Made by a program: the position numbers and the translations under genes. Positions 24,651-34,075 of a stretch of 64,000 bases of DNA are shown here, piece after piece. The DNA lies in contig NZ_VIVK01000001.1 of assembly GCF_007828865.1 (NCBI RefSeq), positions 6,324,001-6,388,000 of the forward strand, written 5' to 3'. Numbering within the stretch: position 1 is the first letter of the stretch; every line of letters starts with the position of its first letter. The notes below the pieces were generated by a model. That model saw only the letters and a list, made by a program, of their open reading frames with translations, had not been told where the DNA came from and did no database searches. The DNA comes from Kribbella amoyensis (GTDB taxonomy: Bacteria > Actinomycetota > Actinomycetes > Propionibacteriales > Kribbellaceae).

Positions 24651-26488
24651 GCCGGTCCCTTCTGGCCGGTCGCCTTGATCTTGCCGAGCACGAAGATGAA
24701 GTGCGGCCACCAGTTCAGCGGCACCTCGTACAGGTCGTCGTCGGTCGGCCAGCCGGTCCAGAACGCGGTGTTGAAGTACGACGGGTACCCGGTCTGGATC
24801 ACCGACAGCATCGGCAGCTCCTGGAAGTAGATCTCCAGGGCCTGGTCGAGCAGCGGCTTGGCCTCCTCGCTGGTCGGGTCCATCCCGGCCAGCTGCCGCG
24901 AGATCTGGTCGAACTTCGGGTTCCGGAACCGCATCTTGTTCTTGTTGGCCGCGTTCTTGCCGATCGGCTGGGCCTTGCTGCTCTCCCAGTCGGTGTAGAG
25001 CTGCGCGGGGTCGATGGCGAACCCGGCCCAGTTGGCGTCGATGTCGTACTCGCCACGCTGGAACTTCTCGTCGTGCACGCTGCCGGAGAGGCTGCGCAGG
25101 GTGGCCGGGACACCGACCTTGCCCAGCTCGGTCTTCAGCACGTTCGCGATCGCGTACTCACCGCCGTCGACCGGCGAGGCGGTGATGATCTCGAGGTTGA
25201 CCTCCTTGCCCTTGTACGTCCGCTTGCCGGCCGCGTTCTTCGGCGCGATCTCGTCCAGCAGCTTGATCGCCTTGTCCGGGCTGAACTCGGTCTTGTACTT
25301 CTCCGCCAGCTCGTCGTTCTTCCACTTGTCGTTGGTCGGGTAGTCGGCCCACGGGTAGACCGCGGCCGGCACCTCGACCGGCCAGATCGACTTGCCGATC
25401 TTCTCCCGGTCGAGGCAGTAGTTGATCGCCTGCCGCATCTTCGGCTCGGAGATCACGCCCCGGGCCGGGTCGCAGTTCAGCCACATCACCCGGGGGTTCG
25501 GGTCGTGGAACTGGGTGGTCTGCAGCGCCGAGTACCCGGTGTTGCGCAGCTGCTTGGCGTGCTGCTCGTCGATCGAGCCGACGTCGAACTCGGCCCGCTC
25601 GAACGCGAGCGCGGCCTGGTCGGCCTGCTTCGACGTGCTCTGGAAGACGACGTACTGCGGCTGGACGTCGAGCTTGTCCTTGTTCCAGTAGTTCGGGTCC
25701 TTCTCCCAGACGAACATCTTCTGGTTCCGGATCGCCTGCTTCAGCTTGTACGGGCCGCTGCGGACCGGCGGGTTGTCCTTGTACTTGGTCGGGTCCTGCG
25801 ACTTCCAGATGTGCTCGGGCTGGATGTTGATCGGCGCCCCGGAGATCGCGGCGATGAAGTTGTAGTGCAGCCGCGGCGTCGGCTTCAGCAGCTTGACCAC
25901 CGCGGTCTGCGGGTCCGGAACCTCGACGTCCTTGACGAACTCCTTCAGCTCACCGCCGCCACCGAACAGGTCCGGCCGGTCCTTCAGCCGCATCACGGTG
26001 AACTTGAAGTCGTTGGCGGTCAACGGCTTGCCGTCGTTCCAGTGCGCCTTCGGGTCGAATTTCAGGGTCAGCTCGGTGTGGTCGTCGTTGTACTTGTACT
26101 CCGTCGCCAGCCATGGCGTCAGCTTGCCGGTGGCGAAGCTGAGGAAGAACAACGGTTCGGTGGCCAGCTCCACGCCCGCACCGCCCGGAGAGCCGTTCGG
26201 GATCATTCCGTTGAAGCTGTCGAAGACCGTGTACTCGACCTGGCCGACGATGACCGACTGGTCCCGCGGTGTCGGGATGTTCGCCTTGCCGATCTGCACC
26301 GACTTCGTGGCGGCCGGCTTGTCGCCGGCGGGTTTGTCGGAGTACGAGCTGCCGCTGCTCCCCGAGCAGGCGGCGAGCAGACCGGCCAGACCGACGGCGG
26401 CACCTCCTCCCATCAGGTTGCGGCGGCTGAGCTGGTACCGCACGACGTCAGCAACGTCTTCGTACTGAGGGCGGGGGGCGTCGTTCAT
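24647..26488 (-). CDS. ABC transporter substrate-binding protein, family 5 lipoprotein
   Basis: A 613-residue solute-binding protein. The N-terminus has a twin-arginine-like SRRNLMGGGAAVGLAGLLA followed by a lipobox cysteine (LLAACSGSSGSS), so it is probably a Tat-exported lipoprotein. The mature part has family 5 signatures: TELTLKFDPKAHWNDGKPLT, DRPDLFGGGGELKEFVKDVE and MRQAINYCLDREKIGKSIWP. Such proteins capture peptides, oligosaccharides or nickel chelates. It is the first gene of the five-gene operon, 130-155 bp downstream of a good promoter. Confidence 0.9.
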   Translation of the reverse strand: MNDAPRPQYEDVADVVRYQLSRRNLMGGGAAVGLAGLLAACSGSSGSSYSDKPAGDKPAATKSVQIGKANIPTPRDQSVIVGQVEYTVFDSFNGMIPNGSPGGAGVELATEPLFFLSFATGKLTPWLATEYKYNDDHTELTLKFDPKAHWNDGKPLTANDFKFTVMRLKDRPDLFGGGGELKEFVKDVEVPDPQTAVVKLLKPTPRLHYNFIAAISGAPINIQPEHIWKSQDPTKYKDNPPVRSGPYKLKQAIRNQKMFVWEKDPNYWNKDKLDVQPQYVVFQSTSKQADQAALAFERAEFDVGSIDEQHAKQLRNTGYSALQTTQFHDPNPRVMWLNCDPARGVISEPKMRQAINYCLDREKIGKSIWPVEVPAAVYPWADYPTNDKWKNDELAEKYKTEFSPDKAIKLLDEIAPKNAAGKRTYKGKEVNLEIITASPVDGGEYAIANVLKTELGKVGVPATLRSLSGSVHDEKFQRGEYDIDANWAGFAIDPAQLYTDWESSKAQPIGKNAANKNKMRFRNPKFDQISRQLAGMDPTSEEAKPLLDQALEIYFQELPMLSVIQTGYPSYFNTAFWTGWPTDDDLYEVPLNWWPHFIFVLGKIKATGQKGPA

Positions 26489-26616
26489 CGTGATTCCCTT
26501 TCGGTGGTAAACGGGGCGGCCGCGTCCGGCGCGTCAGGGCGCCCGGCCGGTGTGACGAAAGGCACCTCCGTTTCACTTGCCCGGCAGCCGGCATCACTGC
26601 CCGGAAGGTGCCTCGG

Positions 26617-26645
26617 ACTATAAGTAGCGTTGACAACGATGACAA
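26617..26645 (-). promoter_or_regulatory. Promoter of the peptide transporter operon
   Basis: On the minus strand -35 TTGTCA (26640-26645) and -10 TATAGT (26617-26622) are separated by exactly 17 bp. This is close to the housekeeping consensus and the best-looking promoter in the window. The operator-like sequence 26631-26644 overlaps its -35 and spacer. Confidence 0.7.
26631..26644. promoter_or_regulatory. LacI-like operator, promoter-proximal
   Basis: TGACAACGATGACA is an imperfect palindrome of the TGACAACGNTGTCA type seen for actinobacterial LacI-family regulators. It overlaps the promoter of the transporter operon, so binding should repress. A copy of its first 13 bases lies 78 bp upstream. 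No LacI gene is in the window. Confidence 0.5.
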
Positions 26646-26708
26646 GAGCTTGCTCTCTTGACGATCAGGTCGTTACGAAAGTCGCTGCTCACCGGATATA
26701 TCAACCTC

Positions 26709-26721
26709 TGACAACGATGAC
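26709..26721. promoter_or_regulatory. LacI-like operator, distal copy
   Basis: TGACAACGATGAC repeats the promoter-proximal operator exactly over 13 bases, 78 bp further from the operon. A pair at this spacing could allow looping. The rest of 26489-27003 shows no gene. Confidence 0.45.
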
Positions 26722-27003
26722 TTCAGCGAGTAACGGTCCTCGGCGGTCCACTCCGGTTGAAATCAACGGGACCCGCACACCCTCGACCGCGCGCCGGCCC
26801 CACGGCCGCGCGTCGATCTCACCGAGGGTGACGCCACACGTGGCCGGTTTCGGTCACGCCGTTCGGCTTCGTCCCGAGCACTGCCGGCATGATCGGGCAG
26901 CGCCGGACAACAGCGGGCACGGTGGTAGCAGGCGCGGACCTGGACACGCCAGGCCGCACCGCTCAGCTGCGGCTATTTGGTTGCGTTGCGCAACGAACTG
27001 GGT

Positions 27004-30000
27004 TCAGCCCGCCGACGGGGTGTCGAAGGTGGTGTCGATCAGCAGCTCCGAGGCCCGGGAAGGGTCGCTGAGGACGGCGAGGATGACGTGCCGCTGGGAC
27101 CACTGCCCCGCGGACCACGCGAGCGCCTTGGCGAGGCCGTTGAAGGTGGCCGCGTGCGGTTCTCCGTTCTCGTCGACCCACCACGACACATCGACGCCGT
27201 CCACCAGCAGTTCCTCGTGTTCCCACCAGGTCCGAGGCACCTCGGGGACCAGTTCGCGGACGATCGCCGGGACGTCCGCCGGCGTGCCCTCGGTCTCGAT
27301 CTTGCCCGCCGCCGCCTCGGTGGCCAGCGGTACCTCGAACAGGTCGCTCAGCCCGTCCGCGGCCGCGCCCGACGCCACGACGAAGCCGCCGAGATCCTCA
27401 CGCTGCAACCACATCGGCGCATCCGCGACGACCGCGTCGGCGGCCGCGACGACCCTGGTGCGTTCGTCGTCGCCGAGCACCCGGACCGACTCCGGGGCGC
27501 TGTCCGGGAACACGGTGAGCGTCCCGAGCTGCGCCCACAGACGCAGGACTGCGCTCTCCTCGACGTCCCTGCCCGGCTCGGCGAGACGGTCCAGCAGGTG
27601 CCCGACGCCGTCCACGTCCAGGTCCGCGACCGTCCGGACCAGGCCGACCGCCGTCCGGACCTCGGGATCCAGCCGCGCGGTCCACTCCGGCGCCGGATCC
27701 AGGAACGCGGCCAGGATCGGATCCACCTCCGGGTCCGCCCGCCCGGCCAGCGGCTCGCCGTCGTCGAGCAGCACGCGATCGCGGATCCACCAGGCCGCGT
27801 ACGACGGGACGCCGAGCGCGCGGTCGTCCGGCCCGACCACACGGACCTGACCGACCAGGGCCCGACGTGCGTCGGGCGACGATCCGAAGAGCTCCAGGAC
27901 CCGCGGCCAGGCGTCCTCGCGGATCCAGTCCAGGTCCCGGATCGCGGCCAGCTCGCCGATCGTCGCGCCGTACCGGGATCCGTCCGGCGCGACGTCGTCC
28001 GCCCAGTCCTCGATCCCGTCCAGATCGGCGAGCGCCTCGGGGAGTTCGTCCAGTGCCACGTCCGACGCGGCCACCACGGCGAGTTCGTCGAGCACGCCGA
28101 CCGCGGTCAACGCCTGCACGCCGTACCGATCGACGAGGGCGCGCTCGATCGGGGCCACCTCGTCCTGGTCCAGGATCGCCTCGGCCGCAGACCCGGGGAT
28201 CACGAGCGCGTTCGCGGGCACCAGGTCGCCGTCGGCGTCGCGCAGTACGAGGTCGGAGAGCCACCAGAGTCCGTCGGCCTGGGAGGGGTCGACCGCGATC
28301 ACACCCAGCACCGCCTCGGCGATCACGTCCGGGTCGTCGGCGTCGTTGGAGTGCTCGACGGCGGTCCGGACCGCGCTGTCCTCGAGCAGCGTGCGCGGCG
28401 TCGCGGCGAGTGCGCCGAGGCGTTCGAGCGACGGGTGGACCGCGTCGGGGTGCACCACACGCACGCCGTACTCGCCGAAGGTCGCCAGCACGTCGCTCGG
28501 CAGCTCGCGCCCGGGCAGCAGGACTCCCCTGGCTCCGCGTACCAACCGGCCGTCGGCGAGCGGCACCGGCAACGTGCCGAGCGACTCGCGGATCAGCGGG
28601 TCCGTCACCATCCCGGACAGCGCGGCGTACGTCTCCCGCCACCACTGAGGCGGCCGGTGCTCCGCGACCGCGCCGAGCTGATCGATCAGCTCGGCGAGCT
28701 CCAACCGCCTGACCCGCAAGGCGTCCAGGGCCACCCGGTCCTGACGGCGCGACCGCACCAACCCGCCGACGATGGGGGCGAGGACGGCGGTGAAGGCCTC
28801 GTCGGCACCTTCGACGACGACGGCATCGCGGGGCCTCAGCAGGGTCCCGTCCTCAACGGAGGTCAGCAACGGCGTCCCCGGCAGCTCGCCGAGGATCGCG
28901 TCCCGCAACGCACCGTCCAGCGCGCCGGCCGCCAGCCCGGTCGGTACCAACGGCAAGACGTCGAACCGGACGGCGGCAATGGGCGGCAGATCGGCCGACC
29001 GAGGATTGCCGGCCGCGTCCTGCAGGGGTGCTGCGTCGGACTCGGCTCGCAGGCGGAGCAGCTCCGCGTACGCGCGGGCGGCCTCCTGGACCAGGCGATC
29101 GGTCAGCGGCCCCTTGGCGACATGCCGCCGGGCCGGGTCCAGCGGAAAAGTTGCCAACAGCAACGCATTGAGCGACAACGGCTCGTCGGTCGGCGTCGGC
29201 GCGTGCACCGTCCGCGGAACCTCGGTCCCCGGATCGCGCGGCAAGGCCCAGAGCACCGACCAGGACGGCCGCGCCCGTTCCTCCACCGGACGATCCGCGA
29301 GCAACCGCTCCCGCTCCCCCTCGTCGAACGCTCCCCCGACCCGGTGCACGAACCACCGCGACTCCGCGTCCTCGAGGACCCGGACCTCCTCCCCGTCGAC
29401 CTCGAGCTCGATCCGCGTCAGTCCCGGCAACGCGAGCAACAGCGCATCGTCCGCCTCGGCCAGCAACCGCCGGACCAGCTCGGCCGCGGCGTCGTCGCGC
29501 AGCGGCAGGATCACCGCGGTGTCGAATCCCGCCGGCGGCTCCCCCTCCGCCGGGAACGGCAGCCGCAGGACCGGGACCTGACCACCGCGTCGCCGGACCT
29601 CGGTGTCCAACCCGGCCGAACCAAGCTCCGCGATCGTCGCCGCCGTGTCGGCCCGGGAGAACCGGACCCCACCGGTCCGCGACAGGATCACCGGCTCGTC
29701 GGTCACCGCGAGAACGGCCGAGAACCCGACCCCGAACCGCCCGACCGCGCTCTCCGCCTCGTCCCGCTTCGCCGAGGCGCGCAACGTGGCCAGCGACTCC
29801 ACGCCGTCGGCCGACAACGGGGTGCCGGTGTTCGCGACCACGAGCGTCCCGTTTCGGTACGAGAACCGCACCCGCCCGGGGACGCCCTCCCGGACCGCGG
29901 CGTCGGCCGCGTTCTGCGCCAGCTCGACGACGACGCGGTCGAGGTACCCACCGAGGGCGAGATCCTCCTCGGCGTTCGCGTCCTCCCGGAACCGCACCGG

Positions 30001-30063
30001 GGCCGCCGCCCATCCGGCGAGAACCCGCTCCCTGACCACCGCAGTCCCGAACACGTCATCCAC
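27004..30063 (-). CDS. Sacsin/Hsp90-type ATPase-domain protein
   Basis: A 1019-residue protein. Residues about 25-170 form a GHKL (histidine kinase/Hsp90-type) ATPase domain related to sacsin: the metal-binding Asn in VVVELAQNAADAAVREG, the loop VVANTGTPLSADGVESLATL and the lid glycines VGRFGVGFSAVLAVTD. The remaining 850 residues are acidic, leucine-rich and helical with no motif I recognise, and lack the Hsp90 middle domain. Actinobacteria often carry such a stand-alone protein and it is usually called a sacsin-like or chaperone-like ATPase; its clients are unknown. No signal peptide or membrane segment is seen. It is divergent from the nitroreductase gene. Confidence 0.82.
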   Translation of the reverse strand: MDDVFGTAVVRERVLAGWAAAPVRFREDANAEEDLALGGYLDRVVVELAQNAADAAVREGVPGRVRFSYRNGTLVVANTGTPLSADGVESLATLRASAKRDEAESAVGRFGVGFSAVLAVTDEPVILSRTGGVRFSRADTAATIAELGSAGLDTEVRRRGGQVPVLRLPFPAEGEPPAGFDTAVILPLRDDAAAELVRRLLAEADDALLLALPGLTRIELEVDGEEVRVLEDAESRWFVHRVGGAFDEGERERLLADRPVEERARPSWSVLWALPRDPGTEVPRTVHAPTPTDEPLSLNALLLATFPLDPARRHVAKGPLTDRLVQEAARAYAELLRLRAESDAAPLQDAAGNPRSADLPPIAAVRFDVLPLVPTGLAAGALDGALRDAILGELPGTPLLTSVEDGTLLRPRDAVVVEGADEAFTAVLAPIVGGLVRSRRQDRVALDALRVRRLELAELIDQLGAVAEHRPPQWWRETYAALSGMVTDPLIRESLGTLPVPLADGRLVRGARGVLLPGRELPSDVLATFGEYGVRVVHPDAVHPSLERLGALAATPRTLLEDSAVRTAVEHSNDADDPDVIAEAVLGVIAVDPSQADGLWWLSDLVLRDADGDLVPANALVIPGSAAEAILDQDEVAPIERALVDRYGVQALTAVGVLDELAVVAASDVALDELPEALADLDGIEDWADDVAPDGSRYGATIGELAAIRDLDWIREDAWPRVLELFGSSPDARRALVGQVRVVGPDDRALGVPSYAAWWIRDRVLLDDGEPLAGRADPEVDPILAAFLDPAPEWTARLDPEVRTAVGLVRTVADLDVDGVGHLLDRLAEPGRDVEESAVLRLWAQLGTLTVFPDSAPESVRVLGDDERTRVVAAADAVVADAPMWLQREDLGGFVVASGAAADGLSDLFEVPLATEAAAGKIETEGTPADVPAIVRELVPEVPRTWWEHEELLVDGVDVSWWVDENGEPHAATFNGLAKALAWSAGQWSQRHVILAVLSDPSRASELLIDTTFDTPSAG

Positions 30064-30166
30064 CCGCCGAGCCTAGTCCGTCCCCGCATTGGCCACCCAC
30101 CCGGCGACTTCCGGCGACGACACGCCGAGTCCGGGCCGGCCGACGGCGGGGCACTAGGTTGACGAG

Positions 30167-30763
30167 ATGGAGTTCCAGGATGTGGTGCGACGGCGGCGGA
30201 TGGTGCGGAAGTACGACGTCGAGCGGCCGGTGCCCGAGGAGATCGTCGAGCGGATTCTGGCGAACGCGGTCCGCGCTCCGTCGGCCGGGTTCTCGCAGGG
30301 TTTCGGGTACCTGGTGCTCGACAACCAGGACGACATCGCGCGGTTCCGGACCGCGGCGACACCGGAGCAGGACGCGGAGAACTGGCTCGCCGCCAACGTC
30401 CAAGCGCCGTTGCTGATCGTGGTGCACTCGAACAAGGACGCCTACCTCGACCGGTACGCCGAGCCCGACAAGGGCTTCACCGACCGGTCCGAGGACTGGT
30501 GGCCGGTGCCGTACTGGGACATCGACGCCGGGATGTCGGCCCTGCTGATCCTGCAGACCGCGGTCGACACCGGGCTCGGCGCCTGCTTCTTCGGACTCCC
30601 GGTCGACCGCATCCCGGCGTACCGCGAGGCCTTCGAGGTGCCGGACCACTTCAACCCGATCGGCGCCGTCTCGCTCGGGTACTCGGACGAACCGCCCCGC
30701 GATCTCACCAAGCGCCGCAAGTCGTCGTCCTCGCTCGTCCACCGCGGCCGCTGGTCCTCCTGA
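30167..30763 (+). CDS. Nitroreductase family protein
   Basis: A 198-residue FMN oxidoreductase. It opens with EFQDVVRRRRMVRKYDVERP, the conserved FMN-phosphate-binding Arg cluster, followed by AVRAPSAGFSQGFGYLVLDN (the PSxxNxQ-type strand with Gly/Phe substitutions). DIDAGMSALLILQTAVDTGL and GACFFGLPVDR give the dimer-forming and flavin-covering parts. Uses NAD(P)H to reduce nitro, quinone or flavin-like compounds; native substrate unknown. The ATG at 30167 follows a TTGACGAG leader. Confidence 0.85.
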   Translation: MEFQDVVRRRRMVRKYDVERPVPEEIVERILANAVRAPSAGFSQGFGYLVLDNQDDIARFRTAATPEQDAENWLAANVQAPLLIVVHSNKDAYLDRYAEPDKGFTDRSEDWWPVPYWDIDAGMSALLILQTAVDTGLGACFFGLPVDRIPAYREAFEVPDHFNPIGAVSLGYSDEPPRDLTKRRKSSSSLVHRGRWSS

Positions 30764-30793
30764 GCACGGGGTGACGCCGCTACGGTTGAGCCT

Positions 30794-31594
30794 GTGATCT
30801 CACCTGGCAGTCGCTATGTCGCTCTCGGCAGCTCGTTCGCCGCGGGACCCGGAATCCAGCCCGTCGTCGATCGCCCCGCGGCCCGGTCCGGTCGCAACTA
30901 CCCGCACCTGGTCGCCGCCGAGCTCGGGCTCGACCTGGTCGACGTCACGTATTCCGGGGCGACGACGGCCACGATTCTCCGCGACGGCCAGGACGAGGCG
31001 CCGCCGCAACTGGAGGCGGTCGGCCCGGAGACCGAGCTGGTCACGATCACGGCCGGCGGCAACGACCTCGAGTACATCGGCTCGCTCACCCGCGGCAGCC
31101 TGATGAACACACTCGCGCTCCCGGCTACCGTGTTCGGCCGCCGGGCCGCGAACCGGATCCGGGCCCGGGTCAGCTACCTCAAGGACGAGTCCGCGTACGC
31201 CGCGGCGACGGCCGGGCTGGCCGAGATCGTCGAGCGGACCCGCGAGCGTGCCCCGCACTGCCGGGTCCTGCTGGTCGACTACCTCACCGTCATCGGCCCG
31301 GCCACCCGCCCGCGCCTCGACGTACCGCTGAACGAGGAGCAGCTGCCCAGCGTCGTCATGATGGCCGAGGGCCTGGCGGCCGCGTTCGCGAAGGCGGCCG
31401 CCCAGACGGGCGCCGAACTGGTCACCGCGTCGGCGATCAGCAAGGACCACGCCGTCGGTTCGGCCGAACCGTGGACGACGGGCTTCAGCCTCCGCCCGTC
31501 CTTCCTCGGCGGCGGCGCCCCCTACCACCCGACGGCGGCCGGCATGGCCGCGGTCGCCGAGCTCGTCGTCGCCCGGCTCCGCGACCTGCCCTGA
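30794..31594 (+). CDS. SGNH/GDSL hydrolase family protein
   Basis: A 266-residue esterase-like protein with a GTG start. Block I is YVALGSSFAAGPG (Ser in GSS in place of GDS), block III ITAGGNDLEYIGS (GxND) and block V GGAPYHPTAAGMAAVAELV with the catalytic histidine. The usual Asp three residues before that His is not evident (GAPYH). No signal peptide is visible, so it is probably cytoplasmic. Substrate unknown. It follows the nitroreductase by 30 bp and may be cotranscribed. Confidence 0.83.
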   Translation: MISPGSRYVALGSSFAAGPGIQPVVDRPAARSGRNYPHLVAAELGLDLVDVTYSGATTATILRDGQDEAPPQLEAVGPETELVTITAGGNDLEYIGSLTRGSLMNTLALPATVFGRRAANRIRARVSYLKDESAYAAATAGLAEIVERTRERAPHCRVLLVDYLTVIGPATRPRLDVPLNEEQLPSVVMMAEGLAAAFAKAAAQTGAELVTASAISKDHAVGSAEPWTTGFSLRPSFLGGGAPYHPTAAGMAAVAELVVARLRDLP

Positions 31595-31611
31595 CCGCGC
31601 CCGGCCGCTCC

Positions 31612-32001
31612 TCAGACCGGCGCGACGCCTTCGGGGTGCACCTCGACCGCCTGGTTCACCGGCCGGCCACCCGGGCCCGGCGTCCTGGAGATCCGGAGCG
31701 CGAGGTCCAGCGCCCGCTGCTCGTCGGCGACGTCGACCACCCAGTACCCGGCGAGCACCTCCTTGGTCTCGCTGAACGGGCCGTCGGTGACGATCGGCTC
31801 GCCGTCCTCCTGTGCCTGCACCGTCTTCATCTGGTCCGGCCCGCTCAGTCCGCGGGCCTCCACCAGCTCCCCCGAGTCCTGCAGCTCCCGGTTGAGTTCG
31901 TGCATGCACTCGACCATCACCTTCAGGTCCTCCTGCGACCAGGTGGTGGGCATCGCGTCCCACGCCAACTTGTTCGCGTGCATCAAGATCATGTACTTCA
32001 C
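31612..32001 (-). CDS. YciI/DGPF domain protein
   Basis: A 129-residue protein with a GTG start at 32001, 8 bp after AGAAGGAG. The opening VKYMILMHANKLAW, the diagnostic VTDGPFSETKEVLAGYWVVD (DGPF) and the end block AVEVHPEGV define the YCII-related/DGPF family, small ferredoxin-like-fold proteins often encoded with ECF sigma factors. No sigma factor is adjacent here. Function unknown. Confidence 0.85.
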   Translation of the reverse strand: MKYMILMHANKLAWDAMPTTWSQEDLKVMVECMHELNRELQDSGELVEARGLSGPDQMKTVQAQEDGEPIVTDGPFSETKEVLAGYWVVDVADEQRALDLALRISRTPGPGGRPVNQAVEVHPEGVAPV

Positions 32002-32088
32002 GGCCGCTCCTTCTGATCCCGGCACCACCCCGGCGCCTGTTTCATCGGCAACGTCGGAGCCGTCCCCGCGTTCTCGACACGGTCCCGG

Positions 32089-32892
32089 TCAGGAGGCGGG
32101 GGTGAACACGTACGGCGTGGTCGTGGTGACGGCGCGGAACCCGAGCCGCTGCAGGATCGGCGAGCTGTCGTCCGACGCGTCGACGTGCAGGTACCGGTAG
32201 CCCAGCTCGACCGCGCGCGCGGCGCGGACGGCGACGAGCGCCTTGTAGATCCCCCGGCCCCGCCACTCGGCCAGCGTGGAGCCACCCCAGAGCCCGGTGA
32301 ACTCGGTGTCCTTCTTGTAGACGGCCCACGCGGCCGAAACTACCTGCCCGTCGGCCTCCGCGACATAGACGTCGGTCAGCCCGGTCTCCTGCCGCCGGAC
32401 CAGGTCGTCGGCGAGCCAGGACCAGTCCTCACCCCACACCGCGGACTCCATCGCCGCGATCCGCTCGAAGTCGGCGCGCTCCGTGACGAGCCGGAGAGCG
32501 ATCCCTTCGACCGATTCCCGCCCCTGCAGCCGCTGCACGATGTCGGCGCTCTCGGCGACCAGGACGGTCTCCCGGTCCTCCGGGACGAACCCGGCCGCGC
32601 TCAACCGCTCCGGCAGATCCGCCGGCAGGTCGTGCCCGCGCGTCTTCCACTCCACCGACATCCCGCGCTCGGCGAAGAAGTCCCGTTGCCGCGCGATCAG
32701 GGCGTCCAGCTCGTCGCCCTCGACCCCGTCGAGCGAGCGATAGCTGACGAACCCCCGCTGCGGGTACTCGACCCGGATCACCGGCCCATCCGTACTCGAA
32801 GGCACGGTGGAAGCCTCGGCCCCACCTCGCAGTTGCCCGTCGTACGCCGCCAGCAACTCGGCCGCCCGCCCAGAACCCGTAGTCTCGGTCAC
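32089..32892 (-). CDS. GNAT family N-acetyltransferase
   Basis: A 267-residue protein with GTG at 32892 (MTETTGSGRAAELL). The acetyl-CoA-binding motif A is TLAEWRGRGIYKALVAVRAA, with the preceding strand QVVSAAWAVY and the following YRYLHVDASDDSSPILQRLG (motif B). The N-terminal 130 residues have a degenerate second GNAT-like half (FAERGMSVEWKTRGHDLPAD). Predicted to acetylate an amine; substrate unknown. The upstream frame to 32943 is probably not translated. Confidence 0.83.
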   Translation of the reverse strand: MTETTGSGRAAELLAAYDGQLRGGAEASTVPSSTDGPVIRVEYPQRGFVSYRSLDGVEGDELDALIARQRDFFAERGMSVEWKTRGHDLPADLPERLSAAGFVPEDRETVLVAESADIVQRLQGRESVEGIALRLVTERADFERIAAMESAVWGEDWSWLADDLVRRQETGLTDVYVAEADGQVVSAAWAVYKKDTEFTGLWGGSTLAEWRGRGIYKALVAVRAARAVELGYRYLHVDASDDSSPILQRLGFRAVTTTTPYVFTPAS

Positions 32893-33011
32893 GCCCGAAC
32901 TCTGACACGCGGCCAGATCCCACGCATCACATTTCCCAGCCAACGCGCCTGGTCTTCACCACGGAAGTCGGAGCCAGGTCACGGATCTTGACATCGGCCA
33001 CGACGGAGCGC

Positions 33012-33050
33012 CTGTGGTGCTGGGAGCAGGACAGTGCCCCAGCACCACAG
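33012..33050 (-). terminator. Hairpin downstream of the sugar operon
   Basis: CTGTGGTGCTGGG (33012-33024) and CCCAGCACCACAG (33038-33050) form a perfect 13-bp stem with a 13-base loop, 23 bp past the end of the last gene of the sugar operon. No T tract. Confidence 0.65.
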
Positions 33051-33073
33051 GGTCCCAGCCGAGCGGGCAGAGC

Positions 33074-34075
33074 TCAGGAGGAGAAGGCCGCGTCGAAGGA
33101 CGCCGTCGGCGGGTCGAACGCGAGGGAGCGGACGAACTGGACCGCCTCGGCCGCGCCCACCAGCCGGTCCATCCCGGCGTCCTCCCACTCGACCGAGATC
33201 GGGCCGGTGTAACCGATCGTGTTGAGCATCCGGAAACACGCCTCCCACGGCACGTCACCGTGACCGGTCGAGACGAAGTCCCAGCCCCGGCGCGGGTCGC
33301 CCCAGGCCAGGTGCGACCCCATCCGCCCGTTCCGGCCGTTGCCCACCTGGCGTTTCGCGTCCTTGCAGTCGACGTGGTAGATCCGCTCCTTGAAGTCCCA
33401 CAGGAAGCCGACCGGGTCGAGGTCCTGCCAGACGAAGTGGCTCGGGTCCCAGTTCAGCCCGAACGCCGCGCGATGCCCGATCGCCTCCAGCGTCCGCGCG
33501 GTCGACCAGTAGTCGTAGGCGATCTCCGACGGGTGCACCTCGTGCGCGAACCTCACCCCCACCTCGTCGAACACGTCGAGGATCGGGTTCCACCGGTCGG
33601 CGAAGTCGGCGTACCCGGCGTCGATCATCGCCGGCGGGACCGGCGGGAACATCGCCACCGTCTTCCAGATCGCCGACCCGGTGAAGCCGACCACCACGTC
33701 GACGCCGAGTCGGCGCGCGGCCCGGGCGGTCAGACCCATCTCCTCGGCCGCCCGCCGCCGGACGCCCTCCGGATCGCCGTCGGCCCAGATGTGCGCGGGC
33801 AGGATCGCCTGGTGCCGCTGGTCGATCGGGTCGTCGCAGACCGCCTGGCCGAGCAGGTGGTTCGAGATCGTCCAGACCTTCAGGTTGTACTTCGCCAGGA
33901 TCTCCTGCCGGTTCCGGACGTACGCGTCGTCCTCGGCGGCCCTGCGGACGTCCAGGTGGTCACCCCAGCAGGCGATCTCCAGGCCGTCGTACCCCCACTC
34001 GGACGCGAGCCGGGCCACCTCCTCGAACGGCAGGTCGGCCCACTGGCCGGTGAACAGGGTGATCGGTCGAGCCAT
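33074..34075 (-). CDS. Sugar phosphate isomerase/epimerase (xylose isomerase-like TIM barrel)
   Basis: A 333-residue AP-endonuclease-2-type TIM barrel. It begins ITLFTGQWADLPFEEVARLA and shows the metal-binding pattern of the family: GYDGLEIACWGDHLDV, VRFAHEVHPSEIAYDYW, FGLNWDPSHFVWQDLD, HVDCKDAKRQV and ISVEWEDAGMDR. These supply the Glu, Asp, His and Glu ligands. Related proteins act in myo-inositol and other polyol pathways (IolE/IolI-like). GAAGGAG sits 9 bp before the ATG. Last gene of the sugar operon, separated from xylA by 114 bp without a visible gene. Confidence 0.85.
   Translation of the reverse strand: MARPITLFTGQWADLPFEEVARLASEWGYDGLEIACWGDHLDVRRAAEDDAYVRNRQEILAKYNLKVWTISNHLLGQAVCDDPIDQRHQAILPAHIWADGDPEGVRRRAAEEMGLTARAARRLGVDVVVGFTGSAIWKTVAMFPPVPPAMIDAGYADFADRWNPILDVFDEVGVRFAHEVHPSEIAYDYWSTARTLEAIGHRAAFGLNWDPSHFVWQDLDPVGFLWDFKERIYHVDCKDAKRQVGNGRNGRMGSHLAWGDPRRGWDFVSTGHGDVPWEACFRMLNTIGYTGPISVEWEDAGMDRLVGAAEAVQFVRSLAFDPPTASFDAAFSS

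Noticed and set aside
26977..30162. Plus-strand open frame of 1061 codons
   Set aside because: Fully antisense to the sacsin-like ATPase, low-complexity Arg/Pro product, no ribosome site.
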